A stretch of DNA of 64,000 bases, from assembly GCA_014885115.2 (NCBI GenBank), contig WKLE02002069.1:1-64000 (forward strand), written 5' to 3'. Made by a program: the position numbers and the translations under genes. Shown here piece after piece: positions 33,191 through 42,046 of this stretch; position 1 is the first letter of the stretch, and the number at the start of each line of letters is the position of its first letter. Source of the stretch: Asterionellopsis glacialis (taxonomy: Eukaryota > Bacillariophyta > Plagiogrammaphyceae > Rhaphoneidales > Asterionellopsidaceae). A model generated the notes under the pieces. It worked only from the letters and a program-made list of their open reading frames with translations, ran no database searches and was not told where the DNA came from.

Positions 33191-33781
33191 TTAATCTTCT
33201 CGAGTCGGCCAATTAACACAGCTGGGATGTCCACACGAGGAAGCCAGGAAAAGACCACTTTCTAGACAACGCCAACAAGTTTGACAAGGAAATACATTTC
33301 CTCCCATGAAGATATGAACCGATCCAGGGGGAACCATTGAACTTGCAGCTATAGCACCTCCAACATTGAATTCTGCATCAGAGTCTTTAAATTTGTCTGG
33401 TTTGATTGCACCAGTAAACACTATCCTTTTACCTCCGGCCGAACCAGACTTTAAGACAAAGCGTGCAGTCTCAATCAACGTGTCGGTGCCATGAGTGACG
33501 ATTATTCGCTGGCCATCAGTAGCTTTGTAAGCACTAATGTTGGATACTAATTTCATTCTATCTTCGTCGGTGATTTCCGTACTATCTTTTCGACAGATGC
33601 TCTTGACAATCCACTTGATACCCAAATTCGGCAATCCCGAAAGGATTCTCGTCGCAGCAGGCTCGTCAATTTCAAAGGCATATCCATTTGTTGTTCGAGG
33701 ATAGTCCTTGTCTATTGTTCCCCCCATACCAAAGACAATAACTGAGTCGTCATCGTTACCTCCATGAGAACTACTTGCCAT
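33191..33781 (-). CDS. Single-domain asparaginase-family protein
   Basis: A single-exon gene of 196 residues. It carries the type I/II asparaginase motifs GMGGTIDKDY (first catalytic Thr) and IIVTHGTDTLIETA (second Thr-Asp pair), then IVFTGAIKPDKFKDSDAEFNVGGA and VPPGSVHIFMGG. It stops after what is only the N-terminal domain of ordinary asparaginases (about 330 residues). It matches the length of the short bacterial form. The last 35 residues are Cys-rich (CQTCWRC, SSCGHPSC) and differ from the usual K-N-R-x3-RFE ending. L-asparagine hydrolysis is the family reaction, but activity of single-domain forms is not assured. Confidence 0.8.
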   Translation of the reverse strand: MASSSHGGNDDDSVIVFGMGGTIDKDYPRTTNGYAFEIDEPAATRILSGLPNLGIKWIVKSICRKDSTEITDEDRMKLVSNISAYKATDGQRIIVTHGTDTLIETARFVLKSGSAGGKRIVFTGAIKPDKFKDSDAEFNVGGAIAASSMVPPGSVHIFMGGNVFPCQTCWRCLESGLFLASSCGHPSCVNWPTRED

Positions 33782-34086
33782 GTTGGGTCCTAAAGATCCA
33801 AGATTTTTAACGATGTATCAACAATCAACATCTATGTTGGAGGGTTGTCTCGGCTTGGATGCGATTGTGGAGAGCCAACCGTGCAAGGTGGTGTCGAAGG
33901 GAAGAACATTTTGTCATTTCTACTGAGGGTGTTACTATTGAATTATGTAAAAACCGGAAAATATGAGCACATGTTGTGGAGTGAGGAGTGAGCCGCGCAC
34001 ACACACTCCCATCAATTTGCTTGATGTTCTGCAAGATTTTTAGTGGTGGTTGTCAGTGCGAGATGCGATAGACGCCCACACAAACC
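33782..34086. other. Divergent promoter region
   Basis: 305 bp between the asparaginase-like gene (minus) and the glycosyltransferase gene (plus). It must hold both promoters. No repeat or coding signal was noted. Confidence 0.5.
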
Positions 34087-35700
34087 ATGACAACGCGTCC
34101 AACAGTGTACGTCGATGTGATCATTCCTGTTCACAATGCTGAAGCTACAATCGAAGAAACAGTACAATCTGCGATGGAGCAGGTTGTTCCGGAACATTTA
34201 TTGACAAAAACCAGTGCTGCTAGTCCATCACCATCATCAAACGCTTCAACATTTATTGAATTTGATAGGATTGATTGGAATGTAGCGGTTTGTTGTTACG
34301 ATGATGGATCAACAGATAAAAGTTGGAAAATTTTATCCAAGATGAAATTAGAGTACAATGAGTGTTCAAAAATCTCTGTTCAGAAAGAATCACCATCATC
34401 AATAAACACTCAAAAAGAAGAGAAAGTTCAGCAAAAAATTCGATCGCAACTACTGATCGGGCAGGGTATGGATGGAGTTGGCCGTGGAGCAGGTTTTGCA
34501 AGAAATCAAGCGGCTTTGATGCGTTCCTTGAATTGTAAGGAGTCTTTCGAATCATCAACTGAATTGTACTTTCTTTGTCTTTTAGATAGCGACGACATTA
34601 TGCATCCAAACCGAATCGCTGAACAAGTCCATGCAATGGTCTGCCTCCCCAAAGACGAAATGAATCGAACCATTATGGGATGTAACTTTGATCGAAACCC
34701 TCCGGATTCTACATGGCATTACGCGAAATGGGCAAATGATCTTACGGACGAACGTCTCATGCTGGAACGTTTTCGAGAGGTTACAGTACTACAACCGACT
34801 TGGATGCTCACCAAGTCACGATTCGATAGTCTCGGTGGGTATATTGTTGCACCCCATCCAAAAGAAACGGATCACAATGCTTCCATAGAACTAGATTCAT
34901 ATTCCAATAAGAAGGCTTTACAACTCATACACCCTACATACGATACAAACAAGACCTTACGATTAGCAGAAGATTTGCGGTTCGTCTATGCGCATCTTCA
35001 TGACGGGGGGCAGTTACGCCTCCACAGGACTTCGACCCCTTTGGTAACGTACCGCCATCGTTCGGGACAGTCTCAGAGTTCAATGACACCTAGAAAACTC
35101 CTGCTCCATTTGCGTGCTATGGCATTCGAAATTATGGTTTTGAAGTCTAACCCGTTATGGTTACAAAACGAAGGCAAGTTTGTAGTTTGGGGTGCTGGAC
35201 GTGATGGAAAGGATTTTGTCAAAGCCCTTGGTCCAGATGCGCGTCGACGAATTGCTTGTTTTGTGGACATTGATCCAAAGAAAATCGAACACGGACATTA
35301 TGTGAACAAGGACTTGGAATTGAATATACCAATCGTCCACTTTTCGCATTTGGCTTCGGATCCACAGATCAAACAAAAACTTTTTGAGGCATGGCAAAAC
35401 GAGATCAGCTGCGAAAACAACAATGAGCCACTTTTGGGGAGGATCACCAAAAGCAAAGGAATGCCTACGATATCCGGGAGAAAACCTGTTGTGGAAAAGA
35501 GCGACACTAGTGATAGACCAAAAAAGAAACGCAAAGTGCAAAAAAGTGTCAAAAAGAATTACGGCGACCTCGACATTTCACTGTTGCCCTCTCTACCGGT
35601 TGTTGTTTGTGTCGCAATGTATCGCACCAACGGAGTTCTTGAACAAAACGTACGTAGTATTGGAAGAACAGAAGGGAAAAACCTGTGGCACTTTAGTTGA
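34087..35700 (+). CDS. B3GNTL1-like (QTGAL-type) family 2 glycosyltransferase
   Basis: A single-exon gene of 537 residues. The GT2 fold is shown by YVDVIIPVHNAEATIEETV at the start, CCYDDGSTDKSW, GAGFARNQA and the metal-binding LCLLDSDDIMHPNRI. Acceptor-side motifs are PTWMLTKSRFDSLGGY and AEDLRFVYAHL. The C-terminal domain has FVVWGAGRDGKDFVKAL, IACFVDIDPKKI, IPIVHFSHL and PVVVCVAMYRTNG, ending in GKNLWHFS. That ending and layout match human B3GNTL1. B3GNTL1 has been reported as the queuosine-tRNA galactosyltransferase (QTGAL), so a role in tRNA queuosine glycosylation is inferred. A basic insertion precedes the last block. Its stop is only 68 bp from the stop of the convergent gene. Confidence 0.85.
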   Translation: MTTRPTVYVDVIIPVHNAEATIEETVQSAMEQVVPEHLLTKTSAASPSPSSNASTFIEFDRIDWNVAVCCYDDGSTDKSWKILSKMKLEYNECSKISVQKESPSSINTQKEEKVQQKIRSQLLIGQGMDGVGRGAGFARNQAALMRSLNCKESFESSTELYFLCLLDSDDIMHPNRIAEQVHAMVCLPKDEMNRTIMGCNFDRNPPDSTWHYAKWANDLTDERLMLERFREVTVLQPTWMLTKSRFDSLGGYIVAPHPKETDHNASIELDSYSNKKALQLIHPTYDTNKTLRLAEDLRFVYAHLHDGGQLRLHRTSTPLVTYRHRSGQSQSSMTPRKLLLHLRAMAFEIMVLKSNPLWLQNEGKFVVWGAGRDGKDFVKALGPDARRRIACFVDIDPKKIEHGHYVNKDLELNIPIVHFSHLASDPQIKQKLFEAWQNEISCENNNEPLLGRITKSKGMPTISGRKPVVEKSDTSDRPKKKRKVQKSVKKNYGDLDISLLPSLPVVVCVAMYRTNGVLEQNVRSIGRTEGKNLWHFS

Positions 35701-35768
35701 CTCAACAAATCTAGATGGACGTAAAGATAAAAGCAAAAAAAAAACCAAAAAGCTTCTTGTATTGAATG

Positions 35769-38201
35769 TTACAGTCGTAAATCTTCCACAGGTTCTTCAA
35801 AAAGCGGTGCTAATGTGTCCCAACTAGTACCACCATCGTAGTCAAAATCCTTGTGCTTTCTCCTTAAACGACAATGATACGCTCCTTGTTTATTGTTTTT
35901 GCATCTATTGCATGGCCTTAAACCAGCGTGTGCAGCAAATGCCTTTGACACATCTGGATAGGTTTCTTTGTTAACACCTACAAAGGAGCCCCCGTGTACG
36001 CCTGTCCGGCTAGCATAAACTGCAGCACGAATGATGCACCGTCTCATTTCTGTAACCAAGTCGGGATCGCCATGTTCCATCAATCGTTTTAAATCCATGG
36101 CATTGGAAGTAGGCGATGGTCCGGTCTTATTCTTTTTGGAACTGGCAATACTAGATGCTACCGACGATCCGCCGCCTGCACCACTTCCACCACTGGGTGA
36201 CAACGCAGCACTCCCCCCTCCAGACTTTTTAGACTTGGAGGAAACACCACCTTCAGCTCCACCCGTAGTCTTGGACAATGACCCGCTGACACCGCCGCTC
36301 CCACCACCTACGCTCCCACCATGATAAGCTTGTGATGGTCCAGCTCCACCTGAACCACCACTTCCCGTGTACGACGTGGCTAATCCAGTTCCACCTGATA
36401 CACTTAACCCGGTAATTCCGGGAGCATTAGGACCGACAAAGTGCGGGTCAGCAATAGTGCTCGATGAAAGACCGTAATATCGCCCTTCAGTGATATGAAA
36501 ACATTTCTTATCCAGATGCTCCACAAGTGATTCCTTTCCAACGGGAAGGTAAAATGGATGGTATGATTTTCCAGCTTCATCGCTACTTTTTGAAGCATCT
36601 TCTTCATTCTCTTTGCTGCTGCTTTTGACATCATGGTTAGCCGTGTTACTCCCATTCGTACCCATTTCCGATTGACGTGGTGGACTTGGTGGTACAGGAA
36701 TAGGAGGTACCGCTACAGGTGTAGGCTGTGGCGGTGGGACTGGAGCACTATTGTTGTCGTTATTGCCGCTGTCCTTATTTTTGTCGCTGGCACTGCTACT
36801 GCTGTTCTTTTTGCTACCACTGTTCCAAGCTGCAAGAGCTTCTTCATAGGCTTCCTTGGCTTCCTCGGCGGCTTCTGCTGCTTTTTGAGATTCAATAATA
36901 GCCCTTTCACGAGCTTCTACTTGCTTGACATATTCATAACGTTTTTGCAAATATGCTTCAGGGTATGGAAGAGTCAAAGATACTGGAGCCATATCTACCA
37001 ATGATGGGCATTTGTATTTTGGGGGTGCTACGTTGCTGTCTTCTCCGGTGTCCGTAGCAGTATGACTGTTGCCGTTTTCCTTCCTCGACGACGGTGGTTT
37101 CGAGAGTGCTCTCAATAAAAGATCTGGTAATGTTTCACCTGAATCCTCTTTTTTCTCTTCTGAAACACCACTATCTCCTTGCATGTCATCTGGTGAAGAT
37201 GACGGCGGCGCTGCTGCTGTAGCTGCATCCTCCGCCTTGACCTTTTTGGAAGAAGTAGCTGTACCATTCCACAGCTCCTCTGGTACCAAAGGAGGAAAAT
37301 GGAGTGTAAAGTGAATGTTACTGTCAAACATATCATCGACAACACGTTTCACAGACGAGCCTCTGTGAGGCTTTTCTGTACGGGCTTCAGTAGTATATCC
37401 TACAAGAGACATGTTATGTTCAAAGACAGATGCAGGTGTAGTAAATCCATTAGCATCTGCATCACCCCTGTACACACCTGCTGTTGGAGGAATAAGCAAT
37501 CCTGGACTTGACATGGGGGGTAATCGAACAGGTCGATTTTGAAATGGTGTTGTGGGTGATCGACGACTCATTGCGGCCTTGGAAGCTGCAGCCACACTAG
37601 CAGAGGGTTTGGTTGTGGCACTCTTCCCACTGCTACTGCCTCCCTTGGTCTTTTTGAAGCCAGAAGACTTTTCTGAGGATGAGGAAGGTTCAGGTTCTAC
37701 AGTTTCTGTTTGGACTTCGTCTTCATGATGAGCTTCATCGTCGTCACTCGCTACAACTGTAGCCTTCACAACATCGTTTTCCTGTGATGTTGTGGCGTCT
37801 TGCATAGGTTCATCATCATCATCATCATCGTCGTCGTCGTCATCATCATCATCATCGTCGTCGTCGTCATCTTCATCGTCCACTTCCATTGCAACCACTT
37901 CATGTGGCTCAGGTGATGCAATCTCAACATCTTTTTCAGGGGCGCTTTTGGGTGTTTCCGGTTCGTCGTCGTCCGATTCGTCTTCTGCTTGAGAAGTTTT
38001 GGGCATTCGCAATGAAAGTTTTATACGGACCTTTGGAGCTTGACGACTGGATGTCTCGTCCTCCTCTTCCTCGTCATTGTCGACTTTGGCAGTAGTGGCC
38101 AACAAATCGCTGTCCGAAGAAGACGATCCTGATGAACTGCTTGAAGACGTGGACGAGTCATCATCGTTATCGAGTTGTAAAAGGTGAAATTGTGACGCCA
38201 T
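35769..38201 (-). CDS. Low-complexity acidic protein with conserved Cys-containing C terminus
   Basis: A single-exon gene of 810 residues from the ATG at 38201; an in-frame ATG at 38237 adds 12. It begins MASQFHLLQLDNDDD. It has a Ser/Asp-rich N terminus with about 25 consecutive acidic residues encoded near 37815-37880. A Glu/Ala-rich predicted coiled coil spans KQVEARERAIIESQKAAEAAEEAKEAYEEALAAW, followed by Pro-rich and Gly/Ser-rich stretches. The final 100 residues are well ordered: RCIIRAAVYASRTG, then CNRCKNNKQGAYHC and RRKHKDFDY. The C-x2-C-x9-C-x5-H pattern may bind zinc. I do not recognise the family; a nuclear role is a guess from composition. Confidence 0.7.
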   Translation of the reverse strand: MASQFHLLQLDNDDDSSTSSSSSSGSSSSDSDLLATTAKVDNDEEEEDETSSRQAPKVRIKLSLRMPKTSQAEDESDDDEPETPKSAPEKDVEIASPEPHEVVAMEVDDEDDDDDDDDDDDDDDDDDDDDEPMQDATTSQENDVVKATVVASDDDEAHHEDEVQTETVEPEPSSSSEKSSGFKKTKGGSSSGKSATTKPSASVAAASKAAMSRRSPTTPFQNRPVRLPPMSSPGLLIPPTAGVYRGDADANGFTTPASVFEHNMSLVGYTTEARTEKPHRGSSVKRVVDDMFDSNIHFTLHFPPLVPEELWNGTATSSKKVKAEDAATAAAPPSSSPDDMQGDSGVSEEKKEDSGETLPDLLLRALSKPPSSRKENGNSHTATDTGEDSNVAPPKYKCPSLVDMAPVSLTLPYPEAYLQKRYEYVKQVEARERAIIESQKAAEAAEEAKEAYEEALAAWNSGSKKNSSSSASDKNKDSGNNDNNSAPVPPPQPTPVAVPPIPVPPSPPRQSEMGTNGSNTANHDVKSSSKENEEDASKSSDEAGKSYHPFYLPVGKESLVEHLDKKCFHITEGRYYGLSSSTIADPHFVGPNAPGITGLSVSGGTGLATSYTGSGGSGGAGPSQAYHGGSVGGGSGGVSGSLSKTTGGAEGGVSSKSKKSGGGSAALSPSGGSGAGGGSSVASSIASSKKNKTGPSPTSNAMDLKRLMEHGDPDLVTEMRRCIIRAAVYASRTGVHGGSFVGVNKETYPDVSKAFAAHAGLRPCNRCKNNKQGAYHCRLRRKHKDFDYDGGTSWDTLAPLFEEPVEDLRL

Positions 38202-38935
38202 TGTAAAACGTTTGCAGTCGTTGTTGGTTTCCGACAAGAGATAGGAAGGAGTCCAGCAATATGTGGAATATACTCACAAAAAGGAAAAAAATCTGGTTAC
38301 GACAATGAACAGTGGTCTGTTTCACAATGTCAGCAACGTCGGGTATCCTTCAAGAGTGAAGTGTCGTTGCAGCAAATAATGGAGTACATTTAGCTTGGCA
38401 GAACCCATGGGCAACAACCCGGGAAAAAAACGGTTCACGGTTACGGGGCGGCGCTCCACGGATTCACACACAAGCAAGGTACACACAGTGGTTTCCTTTT
38501 ATTCCTTCGCGATGTCCATGGTAGATAGACTCTTGTCCATCACTGTACACTGGTGATACGAAATTAAGCGATTCCGGATTCCTTAAAAACACTTCCCAGG
38601 TCAAGATTATGTGTTGTTATAATATGAAGTCTACCGATAGGAGTGTTATGGTGACACACTTTTGGAGCGCCAGCTATCAGGGCATAAATAAAAGAAAATG
38701 AACAAAAAATACGCAAATTCTGAAATTTCCTCACGCACATGTTCCGACCTTCCGAAAGGTATCTTATCTTTCACTCGGAAGATCATAACAACGATTTCAT
38801 AGAATGCCATTATAGAACACTGGAGCTTTCAATCGAAGGAAGAAGAAAATCCATTTTATTATTTATTAAAGTTCATTAATCGGCTTTAAAATCTCATTGT
38901 CACTGTGAAAACCGAACATACATCACATTGTCAAA
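38202..38935. other. Divergent intergenic region
   Basis: Between the acidic protein gene (minus) and the deaminase gene (plus). No coding stretch or RNA gene was recognised; it presumably holds both promoters. Confidence 0.5.
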
Positions 38936-40059
38936 ATGAGTGTACCTCCTCCAGCCGAACCACTTCCTGCGTAAGTACTGTATTTGCAAGAAAAAGAGAG
39001 AGTAGATATTTTTCGTTTTGTTCAAGAACTAACCTTATCGGATACAATGTTATTTGTATCATAACATTGATTGCAATTACAAAATTTAGGCTTACCGCCA
39101 ACCATGAACTTCTAGATCGTCTTTTGACTTGTATTGAAGATGAAATCATACCACAAACTGAAACAGGTGTGTCCCAAGGCAATAAAGTATTTGGAGCAGC
39201 TATTCTTCTCGATGACAGTGATGATGCAGGTGACACGAAACAAGCACAAAAGTGGCCACTTGTTATTGCAAGGAGTAATGCTGAATTAACGAAATGCCCC
39301 TTGTATCATGGTGAAGTTCATTGTATACATGCCTATGGAACAGAATTATCTCCTCAAGATAAACCAAGACCAGATCAATGCATCTTTCTTTCCACACATG
39401 AACCGTGCTGTATGTGTATCAGCTCCATTGTCTGGAGTGGATTTCAAAAAGTATATTATTTGTTTGGATATCAAGAAACCAAAGATCAAGGTATTCGTAA
39501 GTTTTTTGTTCTCACGTTGTTCCTTTTATCCGTGTTCCAATGTGTGACTTCACATATAAACGAAAATGTCGTATGACTTGTGGTGACATTTGCTCAGACT
39601 GGCTGTCTGAATACAGTACGATGAATTATGAACCATTTTTTACTGTTGTCCTGTCTTTTTCAAACATGATGCTTGCACAAAAATCTTCTTCGTTTGTTAT
39701 CTCTTACATCTATCTATATGCATATGAATCTCCATGAAAACGTGGAACAAAACAAAATGCATATTCACATACTGCCATCCGTCCGTGGGGTTTATACTAC
39801 ACGTGAAGCGCATGATATCAATATCATGCATGAATTGTGGGGTGTACCAACATACCGGAAACGAAATCAATTTGTGTCGACCGCTAGTATTGTAGATCTT
39901 GTAGAAGCTTTGGAGGATTCGGAACGCAAGGTAGAATTCAAATCTCGTTTGAAAACTCTATTTGGTCGATATGATACTCTGTCCACGCAATATCATAGTG
40001 AAAAGAAGACAAACAGTAAGGATGACAGTGCTGGAGGTACAACCATTATATTCAACTAA
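38936..40059 (+). CDS. Zinc-dependent cytidine/deoxycytidylate-type deaminase
   Basis: Three exons, 38936-38970, 39090-39496 and 39809-40059, join in frame to 230 residues. All donors are GTAAGT. The zinc site is complete: H85-x-E87 in YHGEVHC, and PCxxC in HEPCCMC with C118 and C121. The core then continues SSIVWSGFQKVYYLFGYQETKDQGI. The junction to exon 3 restores PHDINIMHELWGVP. The enzyme should deaminate a nucleobase, nucleoside, nucleotide or tRNA base. The motifs do not decide the substrate. The C terminus is polar. No targeting peptide is visible. Confidence 0.85.
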
Positions 40060-40465
40060 AGAAGTTTCTTTGAACAAAACTGAAGTAGAATGCTCGCTGT
40101 TACAAAACTTGCGTCAGGAACAGGCAAGTAAGACGGAACAATGCAAGGAATAGAATGCTAATCTTTCAGGAGAGTAAAATTTGAATTACTGTATTGTTTA
40201 TAGGGAAGATAGTATCAAAAATGCAAGTAGTACATGTTTCAACACTGCAATGTTCAGAATAGCTTATTTATGTCAAGTCTTTGCCTGCATCCTCGTAGAA
40301 AGAATACGACTTCTTCACAAAATCAAAATTACATTGCACTCAAAGAACTGGGTTCTGCGGTAGAAGTACCACACCAGTTGAAATTGTCGACAATGGTATA
40401 TTAGCTTTCTCTATATCTAGAAATGGTGTCTTAGGTTTCTCTGCGAGCCTATCAAAATGATTTTC
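40060..40465. other. Convergent 3' spacer
   Basis: This spacer lies between the deaminase gene (plus) and the GT61-like gene (minus). It holds both 3' UTRs. I see no further gene. Confidence 0.55.
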
Positions 40466-42046
40466 TTATTGATCACCAATAGCTCTGTCGTACTTTTTAA
40501 TACCTTTCGAAACTTGTTGCCATATACTATCAAGATCAAATGAATGTACGTTTTCGTCACCACTTCCGTTTTCGCTTATCAAGGACTTTGCTGGCTCTTT
40601 CACAACGTGGAAGTAAGCTATATTATCATACAACATGTCATCAAAGGACTTTTCATTTCTATCTAGAAGGACAAGCGTAGCTCCTCTGGGCAAGAAGACG
40701 GATAGAAGTGATCCTCCACCCCTCATGGATATAAGTACTTTTGCAGATGAAGTTATTCGTATCTGGTCTTCAATTGTCATGGAGTTGACGTCGATAACTG
40801 TAATTTTACTGGCACTGCCTACGTCACTTCCACGTCCAAGATTAGCTGAGAGATGCTGGACTAATGCCGTGTGATCCCACGTTCCAGATTTTGTTCCTTT
40901 TCCAGGTAGGCGAGGGATGATAACAACATCACTGTTTTCCGTGTTGTCTTTATTTCGACTCAAAATCCCCAACTGACCAGGATCAAGCCCCATGCGCTTC
41001 ATGTACGAATTGCGAAAATCACGTAACAAATCACCACGTCCTACAAAGAATGGATTTGTACTTTTTTTATGCTCCAACATCCATCCATGCTGAGTCTCAT
41101 CTAGACCATGGTCAGTATGAATATACTTGCCACTGATTACATTCTCAAAGCAGAGACATGCATCATCATCATCAATATCATCCGCACCATTTGTCGTGGT
41201 TGTATGATTCGCAAAATAAGAAGGAAAGTATCCTGTTTCAGCAGAGTTTGTCATGGAGTAGCCCAAAAACGGGTCAAGTATCTTGGACAACATAATTGAG
41301 TTGGGCTCATTCCCAGGCTCATAATCACTACCATTCATTCTTAGTGGGACAAAGTCTATACCATCTGTATAGAAGTCAAATAGTTTCATAAGTCGATAAA
41401 ACGACATTACATTGTCCAGCAAACAATGTCCGAAGTTTGATATGTGGCTAGGAAGGTATGGAATTGCAAGCTTAGTAGGTGCCCAAGTACAAGTTTGTGG
41501 ACGTGGACTTTGTTTGATTTTTGGTAGAAGCCATCGATGCTTGTTTAAAGGTTTGTGCCTTTTCCGCGGATGTTGATGATCTGGACCAACCCAATAATCT
41601 TGACCGTGCAAGCATGTTTGCAGTTCGTTTTTAAGTGACGGTATATCAACCGATTCATCTTTTTCCATATAATATAGTAGGGTGCCCTTTTTATCAAAGC
41701 AAACATCCGTAAAGTGACAAGATCGCATGACACTTTTAAATTTTGATGTACCATAATTTTTGTGAGCCTTGTCATTTGGCGTTTCTATGAATGGGCCAAC
41801 ACAGAAATGATTCGAATAGGATCGTCGGTTGCCCATTCCGATGGTGGGTTGTGGCAATGGGATCAAGAAATCATGGCGTTTGTCAGCATTATTTGTTTGA
41901 TTACGTGGCTTCTTCAAGAATACCTTTGTAGTATATTCAGCGTAGTCGGTAGTCACTAGAAGCACAGTGTGAGTTGTTAGTAACGCTGCCACGACCAGAA
42001 GGGTTCGGACATTTCGTATTGGCTGTGTAAAGTTGTTATTCGACAT
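40466..42046 (-). CDS. GT61-like (DUF563) type II membrane glycosyltransferase
   Basis: A single-exon gene of 526 residues from the ATG at 42046; an upstream in-frame ATG at 42130 precedes a His-rich leader that looks non-coding. A short cytosolic tail and a signal anchor (TLLVVAALLTTHTVLLV) fit a Golgi type II enzyme. Family motifs are SHISNFGHCLLDNVMSFYRL, then MTIEDQIRITSSAKVLISMRGGGSLLSVFLPRGATLVLLD. The last block, with G-x-x-L and the F-x-P, is typical of GT61 enzymes such as EOGT and plant xylosyl- or arabinosyltransferases. The donor sugar and acceptor are unknown. The His/Gly near RGGG differs slightly from the usual HGA-G. Confidence 0.82.
   Translation of the reverse strand: MSNNNFTQPIRNVRTLLVVAALLTTHTVLLVTTDYAEYTTKVFLKKPRNQTNNADKRHDFLIPLPQPTIGMGNRRSYSNHFCVGPFIETPNDKAHKNYGTSKFKSVMRSCHFTDVCFDKKGTLLYYMEKDESVDIPSLKNELQTCLHGQDYWVGPDHQHPRKRHKPLNKHRWLLPKIKQSPRPQTCTWAPTKLAIPYLPSHISNFGHCLLDNVMSFYRLMKLFDFYTDGIDFVPLRMNGSDYEPGNEPNSIMLSKILDPFLGYSMTNSAETGYFPSYFANHTTTTNGADDIDDDDACLCFENVISGKYIHTDHGLDETQHGWMLEHKKSTNPFFVGRGDLLRDFRNSYMKRMGLDPGQLGILSRNKDNTENSDVVIIPRLPGKGTKSGTWDHTALVQHLSANLGRGSDVGSASKITVIDVNSMTIEDQIRITSSAKVLISMRGGGSLLSVFLPRGATLVLLDRNEKSFDDMLYDNIAYFHVVKEPAKSLISENGSGDENVHSFDLDSIWQQVSKGIKKYDRAIGDQ

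Noticed and set aside
38905..39576. The deaminase as one uninterrupted frame from 38905
   Set aside because: The first 60 codons read as intron (GTAAG donor after 38970, TTTAG before 39090) and the 3' end runs through a GTAAGT donor. The three-exon model restores the conserved core at both junctions.
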